From the NCBI GenBank assembly GCA_023438245.1, contig JAEXRD010000155.1, positions 1 to 7,012 on the forward strand: 7,012 nucleotides of DNA. Reading direction: 5' to 3'. This DNA is from Pseudomonadota bacterium. GTDB lineage: Bacteria > Desulfobacterota > Desulfovibrionia > Desulfovibrionales > Desulfovibrionaceae. Of this stretch, positions 1-5,425 are shown piece after piece. The notes below the pieces were generated by a model that was given only the letters and a program-made list of their open reading frames with translations, did not search any database and was not told the DNA's origin. The position numbers and the translations under genes are program-made. Position 1 is the first letter of the stretch; every line of letters begins with the position of its first letter.

Positions 1-20
1 CCCCCAACTCGTCCCTCCCG

Positions 21-803
21 CTACCTGAGCAGCGGGCGGTCGCCGGGGCCGAAGCAGCGGCGGCGCACAAGGAGTGTGAGCAGCGTGCTGCCCAGGGCGG
101 TGGCGCCCACGATCATGAGCATGACCACGATCTGGTAGCGGATGGCGTGGGAGGGGTCGTTGCCGCCCAGGATCTGGCCGGTCATCATGCCCGGCAGGGA
201 GACGAGGCCCACGGCCATCATGGAGTTGATGGAGGGGATCATGCCCGCGCGCACGGCGTCGCGCAGGATGTCGGCGCTGGCCTCGGCGGCGCTGGCGCCC
301 AGGCACAGGCGCATTTCGACCTGGGGGGCGCGGGCGCGCAGGTCGGAGAACAGGCGGTCCAGGGCGATGGCCACGGAGTTCATGGAATTGCCCAGCACCA
401 TGCCGCCGATGGGCAGGAAGTACTGGGGTTTCCACCAGGGCTCGGAGCCGATGACCGCGCCGGTGACGGTGATGGTGACGAGCAGGTAGACTGCGGCCAT
501 GCCGCCGTACATGGGCAGCGCGATGGACACGGCCTTTTCCTTGATGCGGCCCTTGGCGGTGTGCGCGGCGGCCAGGCTCATGACGACGAACAGGGCCAGC
601 ACCAGCCAGGGGTTTTCCACGCGGAACACGAAGGTGAGCACCAGGCCCATGAGGAAGAGCTGGGCGAAGGTGCGGATGGTGCCGACGAGGATGTCGCGCC
701 CCAGGCCGAGCTGGAGCGCCAGGGAGCAGCCCCCGGCGGCCAGGGAGAACACCAGGGCCAGGCCCAGGCGCAGCGGGGTGATTTCGATCAGGCCTGCGTC
801 CAT
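21..803 (-). CDS. fetB: FetB-type (UPF0014) ABC transporter permease
   Basis: A 260-residue inner-membrane protein, normal length for the FetB/YbbM (UPF0014) permease family, which pairs with a FetA-type ATPase; in E. coli the pair is reported to export iron. Hydrophobic stretches at about residues 12-33, 38-60, 64-82, 93-117, 127-147, 194-214 and 223-246 suggest about seven membrane segments. Family-typical strings are PIGGMVLGNSMNS (131-143) and LPGMMTGQILGG (203-214), followed by a basic C-terminus. I chose the ATG at 803, where the hydrophobic family-like sequence begins; the frame stays open far upstream only because it shadows the ATPase gene. The start overlaps the end of the ATPase gene by 16 nt, which suggests translational coupling; I see no good Shine-Dalgarno sequence. 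Family assignment is from recognised motifs. The iron substrate is inferred by analogy, and another metal is possible. Confidence 0.88.
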   Translation of the reverse strand: MDAGLIEITPLRLGLALVFSLAAGGCSLALQLGLGRDILVGTIRTFAQLFLMGLVLTFVFRVENPWLVLALFVVMSLAAAHTAKGRIKEKAVSIALPMYGGMAAVYLLVTITVTGAVIGSEPWWKPQYFLPIGGMVLGNSMNSVAIALDRLFSDLRARAPQVEMRLCLGASAAEASADILRDAVRAGMIPSINSMMAVGLVSLPGMMTGQILGGNDPSHAIRYQIVVMLMIVGATALGSTLLTLLVRRRCFGPGDRPLLR

Positions 804-1483
804 TGGAGGTTCCCGTTTTCGAGGTGCAGCGCAAGCGGGGAAACGCGCGCGGGGGTGAAGTCCGTGTGGCTGACGAGCAGGGTGGTGACGCCCCGGTCCA
901 GGCAGAAGTCCTCGGCGGCGGCCAGCACGGCGGCGGCGCTTTCCGGGTCCAGGGCGCTGGTGGGCTCGTCCAGCAGCAGGGCTTCGGGGCTGAGGAGCAT
1001 GGCCCGGGCCAGGCACAGCCGCTGGCGCTGGCCCACGGAAAGGGTGGAGGCCTCCTGGGAGAGGTCCATGCCGGGCAGGTTCAGCCGGGAGAGCAGGCCG
1101 AGCAGGGCCGCGTCGTCCGGGCGGGCCAGGTCGGCGTTGGCGGCGAAGGTGAAGGGCAGGAGCAGGTTCTGGCGCAGGTCGCCGGGGATGGTCACGGGGG
1201 TTTGCTGCAGGTAGGCCACGCGGCGGCGCAGCAGGGCCGGGGGCAGGGTGGCGATGTCGGAGCCGGAGAGCAGCACCCGGCCGGAGGAGGGCTCCTCCAG
1301 GCGGCAGAACAGGCGCAGGGTGGTGGACTTGCCCGCGCCGGAGGGTCCGCGCAGCACGGTGAAGCTGCCGCGCGCCAGTTCCAGGCTTGCGTCGGCGAGG
1401 ATGGGGCGGGGGGGCGTGCCGGGCGTGGCCCCGGACGTGGCAGGGTGCGCGAAGCCGACCCGCTCGAGCACGAGGTGGCCCAT
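788..1483 (-). CDS. fetA: FetA-type ABC transporter ATP-binding protein
   Basis: A 231-residue ABC ATPase that should power the adjacent permease from the cytoplasmic face. Visible motifs in order: Walker A GPSGAGKST (46-54), Q-loop QQTP (93-96), signature LSVGQ (148-152), Walker B LLLDE (169-173), D-loop SALD (176-179) and H-loop His206. The segment VAYLQQTPVTIPGDLRQNLLLPF resembles the equivalent FetA region (QTP followed by GD and a NL-hydrophobic-PF string), which supports FetA over a generic ATPase. Odd points: the signature has Val where Gly is usual, and residues 14-27 form an Ala/Pro/Thr/Gly-rich insertion before the first beta strand. The ATG at 1483 lies 9 nt after the TPR gene and the 3' end overlaps the permease by 16 nt, so the three are probably one operon. 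ATPase role is secure; the transported substrate is inferred. Confidence 0.88.
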   Translation of the reverse strand: MGHLVLERVGFAHPATSGATPGTPPRPILADASLELARGSFTVLRGPSGAGKSTTLRLFCRLEEPSSGRVLLSGSDIATLPPALLRRRVAYLQQTPVTIPGDLRQNLLLPFTFAANADLARPDDAALLGLLSRLNLPGMDLSQEASTLSVGQRQRLCLARAMLLSPEALLLDEPTSALDPESAAAVLAAAEDFCLDRGVTTLLVSHTDFTPARVSPLALHLENGNLQWTQA

Positions 1484-1492
1484 GGCGTCGGC

Positions 1493-2284
1493 CTACTTCT
1501 TGTCGAGGTAGGCCAGGAACTTCAGGACCTCCTCGTGCTCCGGGTTGAGCTGTTTGGCGCGCACCAGGTGCTCGCGGCACTTGGCGGTGTCGCCCTTCTC
1601 GAAATAGGCCCGGGCCATGTTGTAGTGCAGGTTCTCGTCGGTCTCGGTCATGGAAAGCGCGCGGGAGTAGTACTCGATGGCCTGGTCCACCATGCGGCTC
1701 TTGCGCAGGGAGATGCCGAACTCGTTGAACAGGTGCTTGTGCTCGGGCGCGAAGGCCGCGTCCAGGCCCACGATGCGTTCCAGGATGTCCTTGGCCTTGG
1801 AGTTGTCGCCGCGCTCCATGTAGGTCAGGCCCAGGCCGAAGTTGGCGCGCACGTTCTCCTCGTCCACGGCGATGGCGTTTTCGAACTCGAACTGGGCGCT
1901 GTAGAGCGCGCCGCGCTGGCGCTGCTCCTCGGCGCGCTGCACAGTGCGGTTGAGCTCCTGCATCTTGGGGAACACCGTCTTGACGTACAGCTCCGGCTCG
2001 GGGCTGTACTTGGCCAGGAAGTCCTCCAGCGGCACGGGGGTGGCGGTTCCGGCGGGCACCATGTTGCGGTTGAGCGGCTGCACGGCCACCACGCCGGCTT
2101 CGGTCTGCTGGCAGAACCAGTACATCTTGCTGATGGTCTTGCGCTGGGTGGTGCCGGTGCCGACCTTCTCCACGGTCTGGGTGGAGAACAGGCCCTTGAC
2201 CATCTTGCCGCCCTCGGGCCGGTACACGGCGGAGGGCGCCTCGTCCTGAACGACCTTGCCCGGAGGCGCGCTGTTGTTTTCCAT
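1493..2284 (-). CDS. TPR protein with conserved N-terminal module
   Basis: A 263-residue protein with no signal peptide or membrane segment, so probably cytoplasmic. Residues 1-27 are polar and likely disordered. Residues 30-105 form a compact non-TPR module (GLFSTQTVEKVGTGTTQRKT, then QPLNRNMVP and SPEPELY). Residues about 120-250 carry tetratricopeptide helices: an N-terminal helix pair (about 122-140), then repeats near 145-175, 183-212 and 217-246, with strings such as DEENVRANFGLGLTYMERGD, HKHLFNEFGI and DENLHYNMARAYFEKGD. TPRs bind proteins, so a scaffold or adaptor role is likely; the partner is unknown. From memory this architecture is common in Desulfovibrio-type sulfate reducers. 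It is first in the leftward group, 9 nt before the ATPase. The ATG at 2284 lacks a clear Shine-Dalgarno; Met28 (ATG at 2203) has a GAGGG upstream and is an alternative start. Confidence 0.85.
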   Translation of the reverse strand: MENNSAPPGKVVQDEAPSAVYRPEGGKMVKGLFSTQTVEKVGTGTTQRKTISKMYWFCQQTEAGVVAVQPLNRNMVPAGTATPVPLEDFLAKYSPEPELYVKTVFPKMQELNRTVQRAEEQRQRGALYSAQFEFENAIAVDEENVRANFGLGLTYMERGDNSKAKDILERIVGLDAAFAPEHKHLFNEFGISLRKSRMVDQAIEYYSRALSMTETDENLHYNMARAYFEKGDTAKCREHLVRAKQLNPEHEEVLKFLAYLDKK

Positions 2285-2430
2285 GGCTTCGTGCGTGGTT
2301 TCAGGGTTGCCGGAGGGTTACGCACAACTACACGCTTCAGGTGCCATAGGCAAGCGGCGGCCCGGCGCGGGCGGGGCAGGCAGGCCCGCCGAGCCCTCAG
2401 TGAGCATTCACTTTTCCGCGCGTACGGGCA

Positions 2431-2459
2431 TCGACAAGCACTGGCAAATGGGCTAACAC
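2431..2459 (+). promoter_or_regulatory. Weak candidate sigma-70-type promoter
   Basis: TCGACA (2431-2436) matches the -35 consensus at five of six positions. After a 17-nt spacer, TAACAC (2454-2459) matches the -10 consensus at only three of six. Transcription would begin near 2466, inside the first direct-repeat copy, and would give a leader of about 120 nt before regulator 1. An alternative -10-like AATACT lies at 2473-2478 but has no matching -35. This is a guess from consensus matching. Confidence 0.25.
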
Positions 2460-2470
2460 GCAACCATTCT
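2457..2470 (+). repeat. Direct repeat copy 1 (candidate operator)
   Basis: CACGCAACCATTCT. The second copy at 2553-2566 matches it at 13 of 14 positions. This copy overlaps the end of the weak candidate promoter and its predicted start site, a position where a bound repressor could block transcription. I noticed no further copy in the window. That the operon's own XRE-cupin regulator binds it is inference. Confidence 0.55.
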
Positions 2471-2510
2471 GGAATACTGGCCCCCCTACCAGCACGGGCA
2501 TGCGCGCCGA

Positions 2511-2525
2511 CCGGGACGCTCCCGG
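2511..2525 (+). other. Leader hairpin 1
   Basis: A perfect six-base-pair inverted repeat, CCGGGA-CGC-TCCCGG, with a three-base loop. It lies between the two direct-repeat copies, in the probable 5' leader of regulator 1. No T-run follows, so it is not an intrinsic terminator. In such GC-rich DNA a chance hairpin is possible. Confidence 0.4.
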
Positions 2526-2535
2526 CGGCGGGTGG

Positions 2536-2548
2536 GGGCCTGCGGCCC
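2536..2548 (+). other. Leader hairpin 2
   Basis: A perfect five-base-pair inverted repeat, GGGCC-TGC-GGCCC, with a three-base loop, 10 nt after leader hairpin 1 and 4 nt before the second direct-repeat copy. No T-run follows, so termination is unlikely. It may be a small structured leader element or chance. Confidence 0.35.
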
Positions 2549-2552
2549 AAGG

Positions 2553-2566
2553 CACGGAACCATTCT
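2553..2566 (+). repeat. Direct repeat copy 2 (candidate operator)
   Basis: CACGGAACCATTCT, one mismatch from copy 1 (2457-2470). The start-to-start distance is 96 bp, close to nine helical turns, so proteins bound at both copies would lie on about the same face of the DNA. It ends 10 nt before the ribosome binding site of regulator 1, so it could also act in the RNA. Confidence 0.55.
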
Positions 2567-2576
2567 TCAACCCCGC

Positions 2577-2583
2577 AAGGTGG
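2577..2583 (+). promoter_or_regulatory. Ribosome binding site of regulator 1
   Basis: AAGGTGG lies 4 nt before the ATG at 2588. It supports that start over the longer open frame that extends far upstream through the intergenic region and opposite the leftward genes. Confidence 0.6.
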
Positions 2584-2587
2584 CAGC

Positions 2588-3154
2588 ATGGACAAGAACG
2601 TGGGTGAGCGCATTCGCGCCTTTCGTGAAAAGCAGAACCTGACCCTGGCCGACCTGGCCGGACGCACCGGCCTGGAAGAGGCGTTCCTCTCCGCCGTGGA
2701 GACCAAGGACGCCTACCCCTCGCTCGGCCCCCTGCTCAAGATCGCCCGCGCCCTGGGCGTGCGCCTGGGAACCTTCCTGGACGACCATGTCAGCCGCGAC
2801 CCGCTGGTGGTGCGCCTGGGCGAGCGGACCCGGGAGATGGCCATGCGCGTGGACGGCTCCCTGAACGCCAGCCACATCTACTCCTCCCTGGGCCGCGGCA
2901 AGACCGACCGGCACATGGAGCCCTTCTTCATCGACATGGCCCCGGAGGCCGAGAGCGACAAGAAGCTCTCCAGCCACGAGGGCGAGGAGTTCATCGTGGT
3001 GGTCTCGGGCAAGGTCCAGCTCATCTACGGGCGCGAGACGACCATCCTGGAGCCCGGCGACAGCATCTATTACAACTCCGTGGTGCCGCACAACCTTTCC
3101 GCCACCGCCGACGGCCCGGCCAGCATCTACGCCGTGCTCTACTTCCCGGAGTAG
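2588..3154 (+). CDS. XRE-family regulator with cupin sensor domain (copy 1)
   Basis: A 188-residue predicted cytoplasmic DNA-binding regulator. Residues about 5-66 form an XRE/Cro-type helix-turn-helix (IRAFREKQNLTLADLAGRTG, then a recognition-helix region near 29-40 and LLKIARALGV). Residues about 105-187 form a cupin beta-barrel with His130, Glu134, Gly141, the PGD turn at 156-158 and PH at 167-168. Regulators of this design, such as PuuR, sense small molecules through the cupin. The barrel has one His in motif 1 and not the HxH of metal-binding cupin enzymes, so it probably binds a ligand and is not catalytic. It is first in the rightward operon, 3 nt before an acyl-CoA synthetase, so it likely responds to that enzyme's carboxylic-acid substrate or CoA product and may autoregulate. 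The direct repeats in front of it are candidate operators. Family is secure; ligand and regulatory direction are unknown. Confidence 0.9.
   Translation: MDKNVGERIRAFREKQNLTLADLAGRTGLEEAFLSAVETKDAYPSLGPLLKIARALGVRLGTFLDDHVSRDPLVVRLGERTREMAMRVDGSLNASHIYSSLGRGKTDRHMEPFFIDMAPEAESDKKLSSHEGEEFIVVVSGKVQLIYGRETTILEPGDSIYYNSVVPHNLSATADGPASIYAVLYFPE
3148..3151 (+). promoter_or_regulatory. Ribosome binding site of the ACSF2-type ligase, inside the upstream gene
   Basis: GGAG sits in the last codons of regulator 1, 6 nt before the ATG at 3158 and next to the TAG stop at 3152-3154. Its position supports the 3158 start and implies close translational coupling between regulator and ligase. Confidence 0.55.
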
Positions 3155-3157
3155 CCC

Positions 3158-4828
3158 ATGCCCAGAGACAAAGCCTTACGCGAGGCCACCCTGGGGCAGC
3201 TGCTCGACGAGACCGTGGCCAACTGGCCCGAGCGCGACGCCGTGGTCTACGTGGACCGCGAATACCGGCTCACCTGGCGCCAGTTCAACGACCTGGTGGA
3301 CGAGATGGCCATGGGGCTCATGGCCATGGGCGTCAAGAAGGGCGAGAAGGTCGGCATCTGGGCCAACAACGTGCCGCACTGGGTGGTGCTGATGTTCGCC
3401 ACCGCCAAGATCGGCGCGGTGCTGCTGACCGTGAACACCCACTACCGCAAGGCCGAGCTGAAGTACCTGCTGCAGCAGTCGGAGTGCGAGAACCTCGTGC
3501 TCATCGACGGCTTCCGCGACATCGACTACGTGGGCACGGTGTACGACCTGGTGCCCGAGCTCAGGCAGCAGGAGCGCGGACACCTCAACGCCGCGGACTT
3601 CCCGCACCTGAAGCGCGTGATCTTCCTGGGCGCGGAGAAGCACCGCGGCATGTACTCCATGAGCGAGGTGCTGGCCCTGTCCGTGATGACCACGCCCGAG
3701 GAGTACGAGGCCCGGCAGGCCACGCTTTCCCCCCACGACGTGGTGAACATGCAGTACACCAGCGGCACCACGGGCTTTCCCAAGGGCGTGCAGCTTACCC
3801 ACTACAACATCGGCAACAACGGCTACTGGATCGGCGAGAACCAGCGCTTCACCGAGTTGGACCGCCTCTGCCTCACCGTGCCGCTGTTCCACTGCTTCGG
3901 CTGCGTGCTGGGCGTCATGGCCTGCGTCACCCACGGCACGGCCATGTGCATCCTGGAGAACTTCGACCCCGTGGTGGCCATGACCTGCGTGGAAGAGGAA
4001 AAGTGCACCGCCATCTACGGCGTGCCCACCATGTTCATCGCCATCCTGGAGCACAAGCTCTTCAAGCGCTTCGACTTCTCCACCCTGCGCACCGGCATCA
4101 TGGCCGGGTCGCCCTGCCCCATCGAGTTCATGAAGCGCGCCATGGAGCAGATGAACATGCGCGAGATCACCATCTGCTACGGCCTGACCGAGGGCAGCCC
4201 GGTGATGACCCAGACGCGCATCGGCGACTCCATCCGCCAGATGACCGAGACCGTGGGCCGCTCCATGCCCGAGATCGAGGTGCGCATCGTGGACCCGGAG
4301 ACCAACCTGGAAGTCGCCCGCGGCGCCGTGGGCGAGATCTGCTGCCGGGGCTACAACGTCATGAAGGGCTACTACAACAACCCCACCGCCACGGCGGGCG
4401 CCATCGACATGGACGGCTGGCTGCACTCCGGCGACCTGGGCGTCATGGACGAGGAAGGCTACGTCACCGTCACCGGGCGCCTCAAGGACATGATCATCCG
4501 CGGCGGCGAGAACGTCTACCCGCGCGAGATCGAGGAGTTCCTCTACCGCATGGAGGGCATCCTGGACGTGCAGGTGGTGGGCGTGCCCAGCCGCAAGTTC
4601 GGCGAGGAGGTCGGCGCCTTCATCATCCTCAAGCCCGACGTGACCATGGAGCCCGAGGACGTGCAGGACTTCTGCCGCGGGCAGATCTCGCGCTACAAGA
4701 TTCCCAAGTACATCGCCTTTGTGGAAAGCTACCCCATGACCGCCAGCGGCAAGATCCAGAAGTACAAGCTGCGCGAGCTGGCGGGCGAGATGTTCCCCGA
4801 GGCCATGCAGGAAGCCCCCAAGCCCTAG
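3158..4828 (+). CDS. ACSF2-type acyl-CoA synthetase (AMP-binding ligase)
   Basis: A complete 556-residue adenylate-forming enzyme that should join a carboxylic acid to CoA, with ATP going to AMP and pyrophosphate. Motifs: P-loop YTSGTTGFPKGV (200-211), VPLFHCFG (241-248), YGLTE (341-345), SGD (424-426), the hinge region GRLKDMIIRGGENVYPREIE (440-459) and the catalytic lysine Lys532 in TASGKIQK. Strings such as RGYNVMKGYYNNP, VQVVGVP and DFCRGQISRYKIPKYI fit the ACSF2 branch (medium-chain acyl-CoA synthetase family member 2) better than classical FadD. No membrane segment, so probably cytoplasmic. The ATG at 3158 is 3 nt after regulator 1. All key residues are present, so it should be active. 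The acid it uses (medium-chain, branched or aromatic) cannot be read from sequence. It could feed fatty-acid scavenging, or oxidation or degradation of small acids. Confidence 0.93.
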   Translation: MPRDKALREATLGQLLDETVANWPERDAVVYVDREYRLTWRQFNDLVDEMAMGLMAMGVKKGEKVGIWANNVPHWVVLMFATAKIGAVLLTVNTHYRKAELKYLLQQSECENLVLIDGFRDIDYVGTVYDLVPELRQQERGHLNAADFPHLKRVIFLGAEKHRGMYSMSEVLALSVMTTPEEYEARQATLSPHDVVNMQYTSGTTGFPKGVQLTHYNIGNNGYWIGENQRFTELDRLCLTVPLFHCFGCVLGVMACVTHGTAMCILENFDPVVAMTCVEEEKCTAIYGVPTMFIAILEHKLFKRFDFSTLRTGIMAGSPCPIEFMKRAMEQMNMREITICYGLTEGSPVMTQTRIGDSIRQMTETVGRSMPEIEVRIVDPETNLEVARGAVGEICCRGYNVMKGYYNNPTATAGAIDMDGWLHSGDLGVMDEEGYVTVTGRLKDMIIRGGENVYPREIEEFLYRMEGILDVQVVGVPSRKFGEEVGAFIILKPDVTMEPEDVQDFCRGQISRYKIPKYIAFVESYPMTASGKIQKYKLRELAGEMFPEAMQEAPKP

Positions 4829-4841
4829 GCCGACAACAGCC

Positions 4842-4847
4842 AAGGAG
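4842..4847 (+). promoter_or_regulatory. Ribosome binding site that decides the start of regulator 2
   Basis: AAGGAG is a strong Shine-Dalgarno sequence. Three in-frame ATGs follow at 4849, 4855 and 4861, with spacings of 1, 7 and 13 nt. Only 4855 has normal spacing, so it is taken as the start. Confidence 0.7.
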
Positions 4848-4854
4848 AATGACC

Positions 4855-5412
4855 ATGCAGATGGAACAGGCCTACAAGGAAATCGCCCCGCGCCTGCGGG
4901 GCCTGCGCGACGCCATGGACATGAGCCGCGAGGACCTGGCCAAGGCCACCGGCGCCAGCGTGGAACTCATCGCCGCCTACGAGTCCGGCACCACCGAAAT
5001 TCCCGTGGGCTTCCTGATGAAGGTGGCCCACTGCTGCCACGTGGACCTCATGGTGCTGATCAGCGGCGTGGAGCCGCACCTCACCGGCTACTCCCTGGTG
5101 CGCAAGGGCGAGGGCCTGGCCGTGGAGCGCCGCAAGGACTACGACTACAAGAGCCTGGCCTACCGCTTCTCCGGCCGCAAGATGGAGCCCTTCCTCATCA
5201 CCGTGCCGCCCAAGGATGAAAAGGACATGAACCTGGTGTCCCATTCCGGCCAGGAGTTCATCCACGTCATGGAAGGCCGGCTGGAAATCCGCGTGGGCGA
5301 CGAGGTGCTGGCCCTGGAGCCGGGCGACAGCCTGTACTTCGACTCCCAGCACCCCCACGCCCTGCGCGGGCTGGACGGCCGCGAGGCCAAGTTCCTGGAC
5401 GTAATCCTGTAG
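4855..5412 (+). CDS. XRE-family regulator with cupin sensor domain (copy 2)
   Basis: A 185-residue paralogue of the regulator at 2588. Residues about 11-70 are the XRE helix-turn-helix (LRGLRDAMDMSREDLAKATG, then SVELIAAYESG and FLMKVAHCCHVDL). Residues about 105-184 are the cupin, with His130, Glu134, Gly141, PGD 156-158 and His168 at exactly the same numbers as in copy 1. Both share a K/H-MEPF string at about 109-113. Overall identity by eye is low to moderate and the helix-turn-helix recognition segments differ, so the two probably recognise different DNA or ligands. Copy 2 has paired cysteines (Cys60, Cys61) in the linker after the DNA-binding domain. It lies 26 nt after the first ligase and 13 nt before the second, with no room for a normal separate promoter and terminator, so it is likely transcribed with them. 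The likely ligand is the substrate or product of the following ligase; this is inference. Confidence 0.9.
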   Translation: MQMEQAYKEIAPRLRGLRDAMDMSREDLAKATGASVELIAAYESGTTEIPVGFLMKVAHCCHVDLMVLISGVEPHLTGYSLVRKGEGLAVERRKDYDYKSLAYRFSGRKMEPFLITVPPKDEKDMNLVSHSGQEFIHVMEGRLEIRVGDEVLALEPGDSLYFDSQHPHALRGLDGREAKFLDVIL

Positions 5413-5425
5413 AGGGGGCGGAAGC

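Larger units (their letters stand above)
2285..2587. promoter_or_regulatory. Divergent intergenic control region
   Basis: This 303-bp stretch separates the leftward TPR-FetAB group from the rightward regulator-ligase operon and must hold promoters for both. It contains no convincing gene. The central part (about 2340-2400) is very GC-rich. The right half holds a 14-base direct repeat, two perfect short hairpins, a short inverted repeat at 2399-2412 (AGTGA-gcat-TCACT) and one at 2466-2475 (ATTC-tg-GAAT) that overlaps the first direct-repeat copy. I could not find a leftward promoter with good -35 and -10 boxes, and no GG-N10-GC sigma-54 pattern was seen. Confidence 0.7.

Noticed and set aside
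1..20. Terminator after the permease gene
   Set aside because: Only 20 bases are available beyond the stop and they hold no hairpin or T-run in the leftward direction.
804..1580. N-terminal extension of the permease on the minus strand
   Set aside because: It is an Arg/Pro/Ala-rich shadow of the ATPase gene in another frame; the membrane protein begins at the ATG at 803.
2367..2389. GC-rich inverted repeat (GCGGGC, 11-nt loop, GCCCGC) in the intergenic region
   Set aside because: Short stem in a run of mostly G and C, no T-tract, and several competing pairings; not distinguishable from composition.
2399..2412. AGTGA-gcat-TCACT as a classical palindromic XRE operator
   Set aside because: Only five bases per arm and no second copy seen; noted within the intergenic region but not strong enough for a separate call.
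803..2587. N-terminal extension of regulator 1 through the intergenic region and opposite the leftward genes
   Set aside because: The extension is Gly/Val/Gln/His-rich antisense sequence. The helix-turn-helix domain begins right after the ATG at 2588, which has a Shine-Dalgarno sequence.
2285..2587. Sigma-54 promoter in the divergent region
   Set aside because: Stretches such as CTGGCAAATGGGCTAAC start like the -24 element but lack GC at the required spacing; other GG positions on both strands that I tried also failed.
3176..4843. A 555-codon open frame on the minus strand opposite the whole first ligase
   Set aside because: It is rich in His, Val, Ala, Gly and Leu with no recognisable domain, the usual look of the antisense of a high-GC gene. 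The plus-strand frame has every acyl-CoA synthetase motif.
3484..5412. A 642-codon plus-strand frame that could be read as a large fusion ending in regulator 2
   Set aside because: Its first two thirds are an Arg/His/Pro/Gly-rich out-of-frame reading of the first ligase. Only the part from 4855, with its own Shine-Dalgarno sequence, is a real protein.
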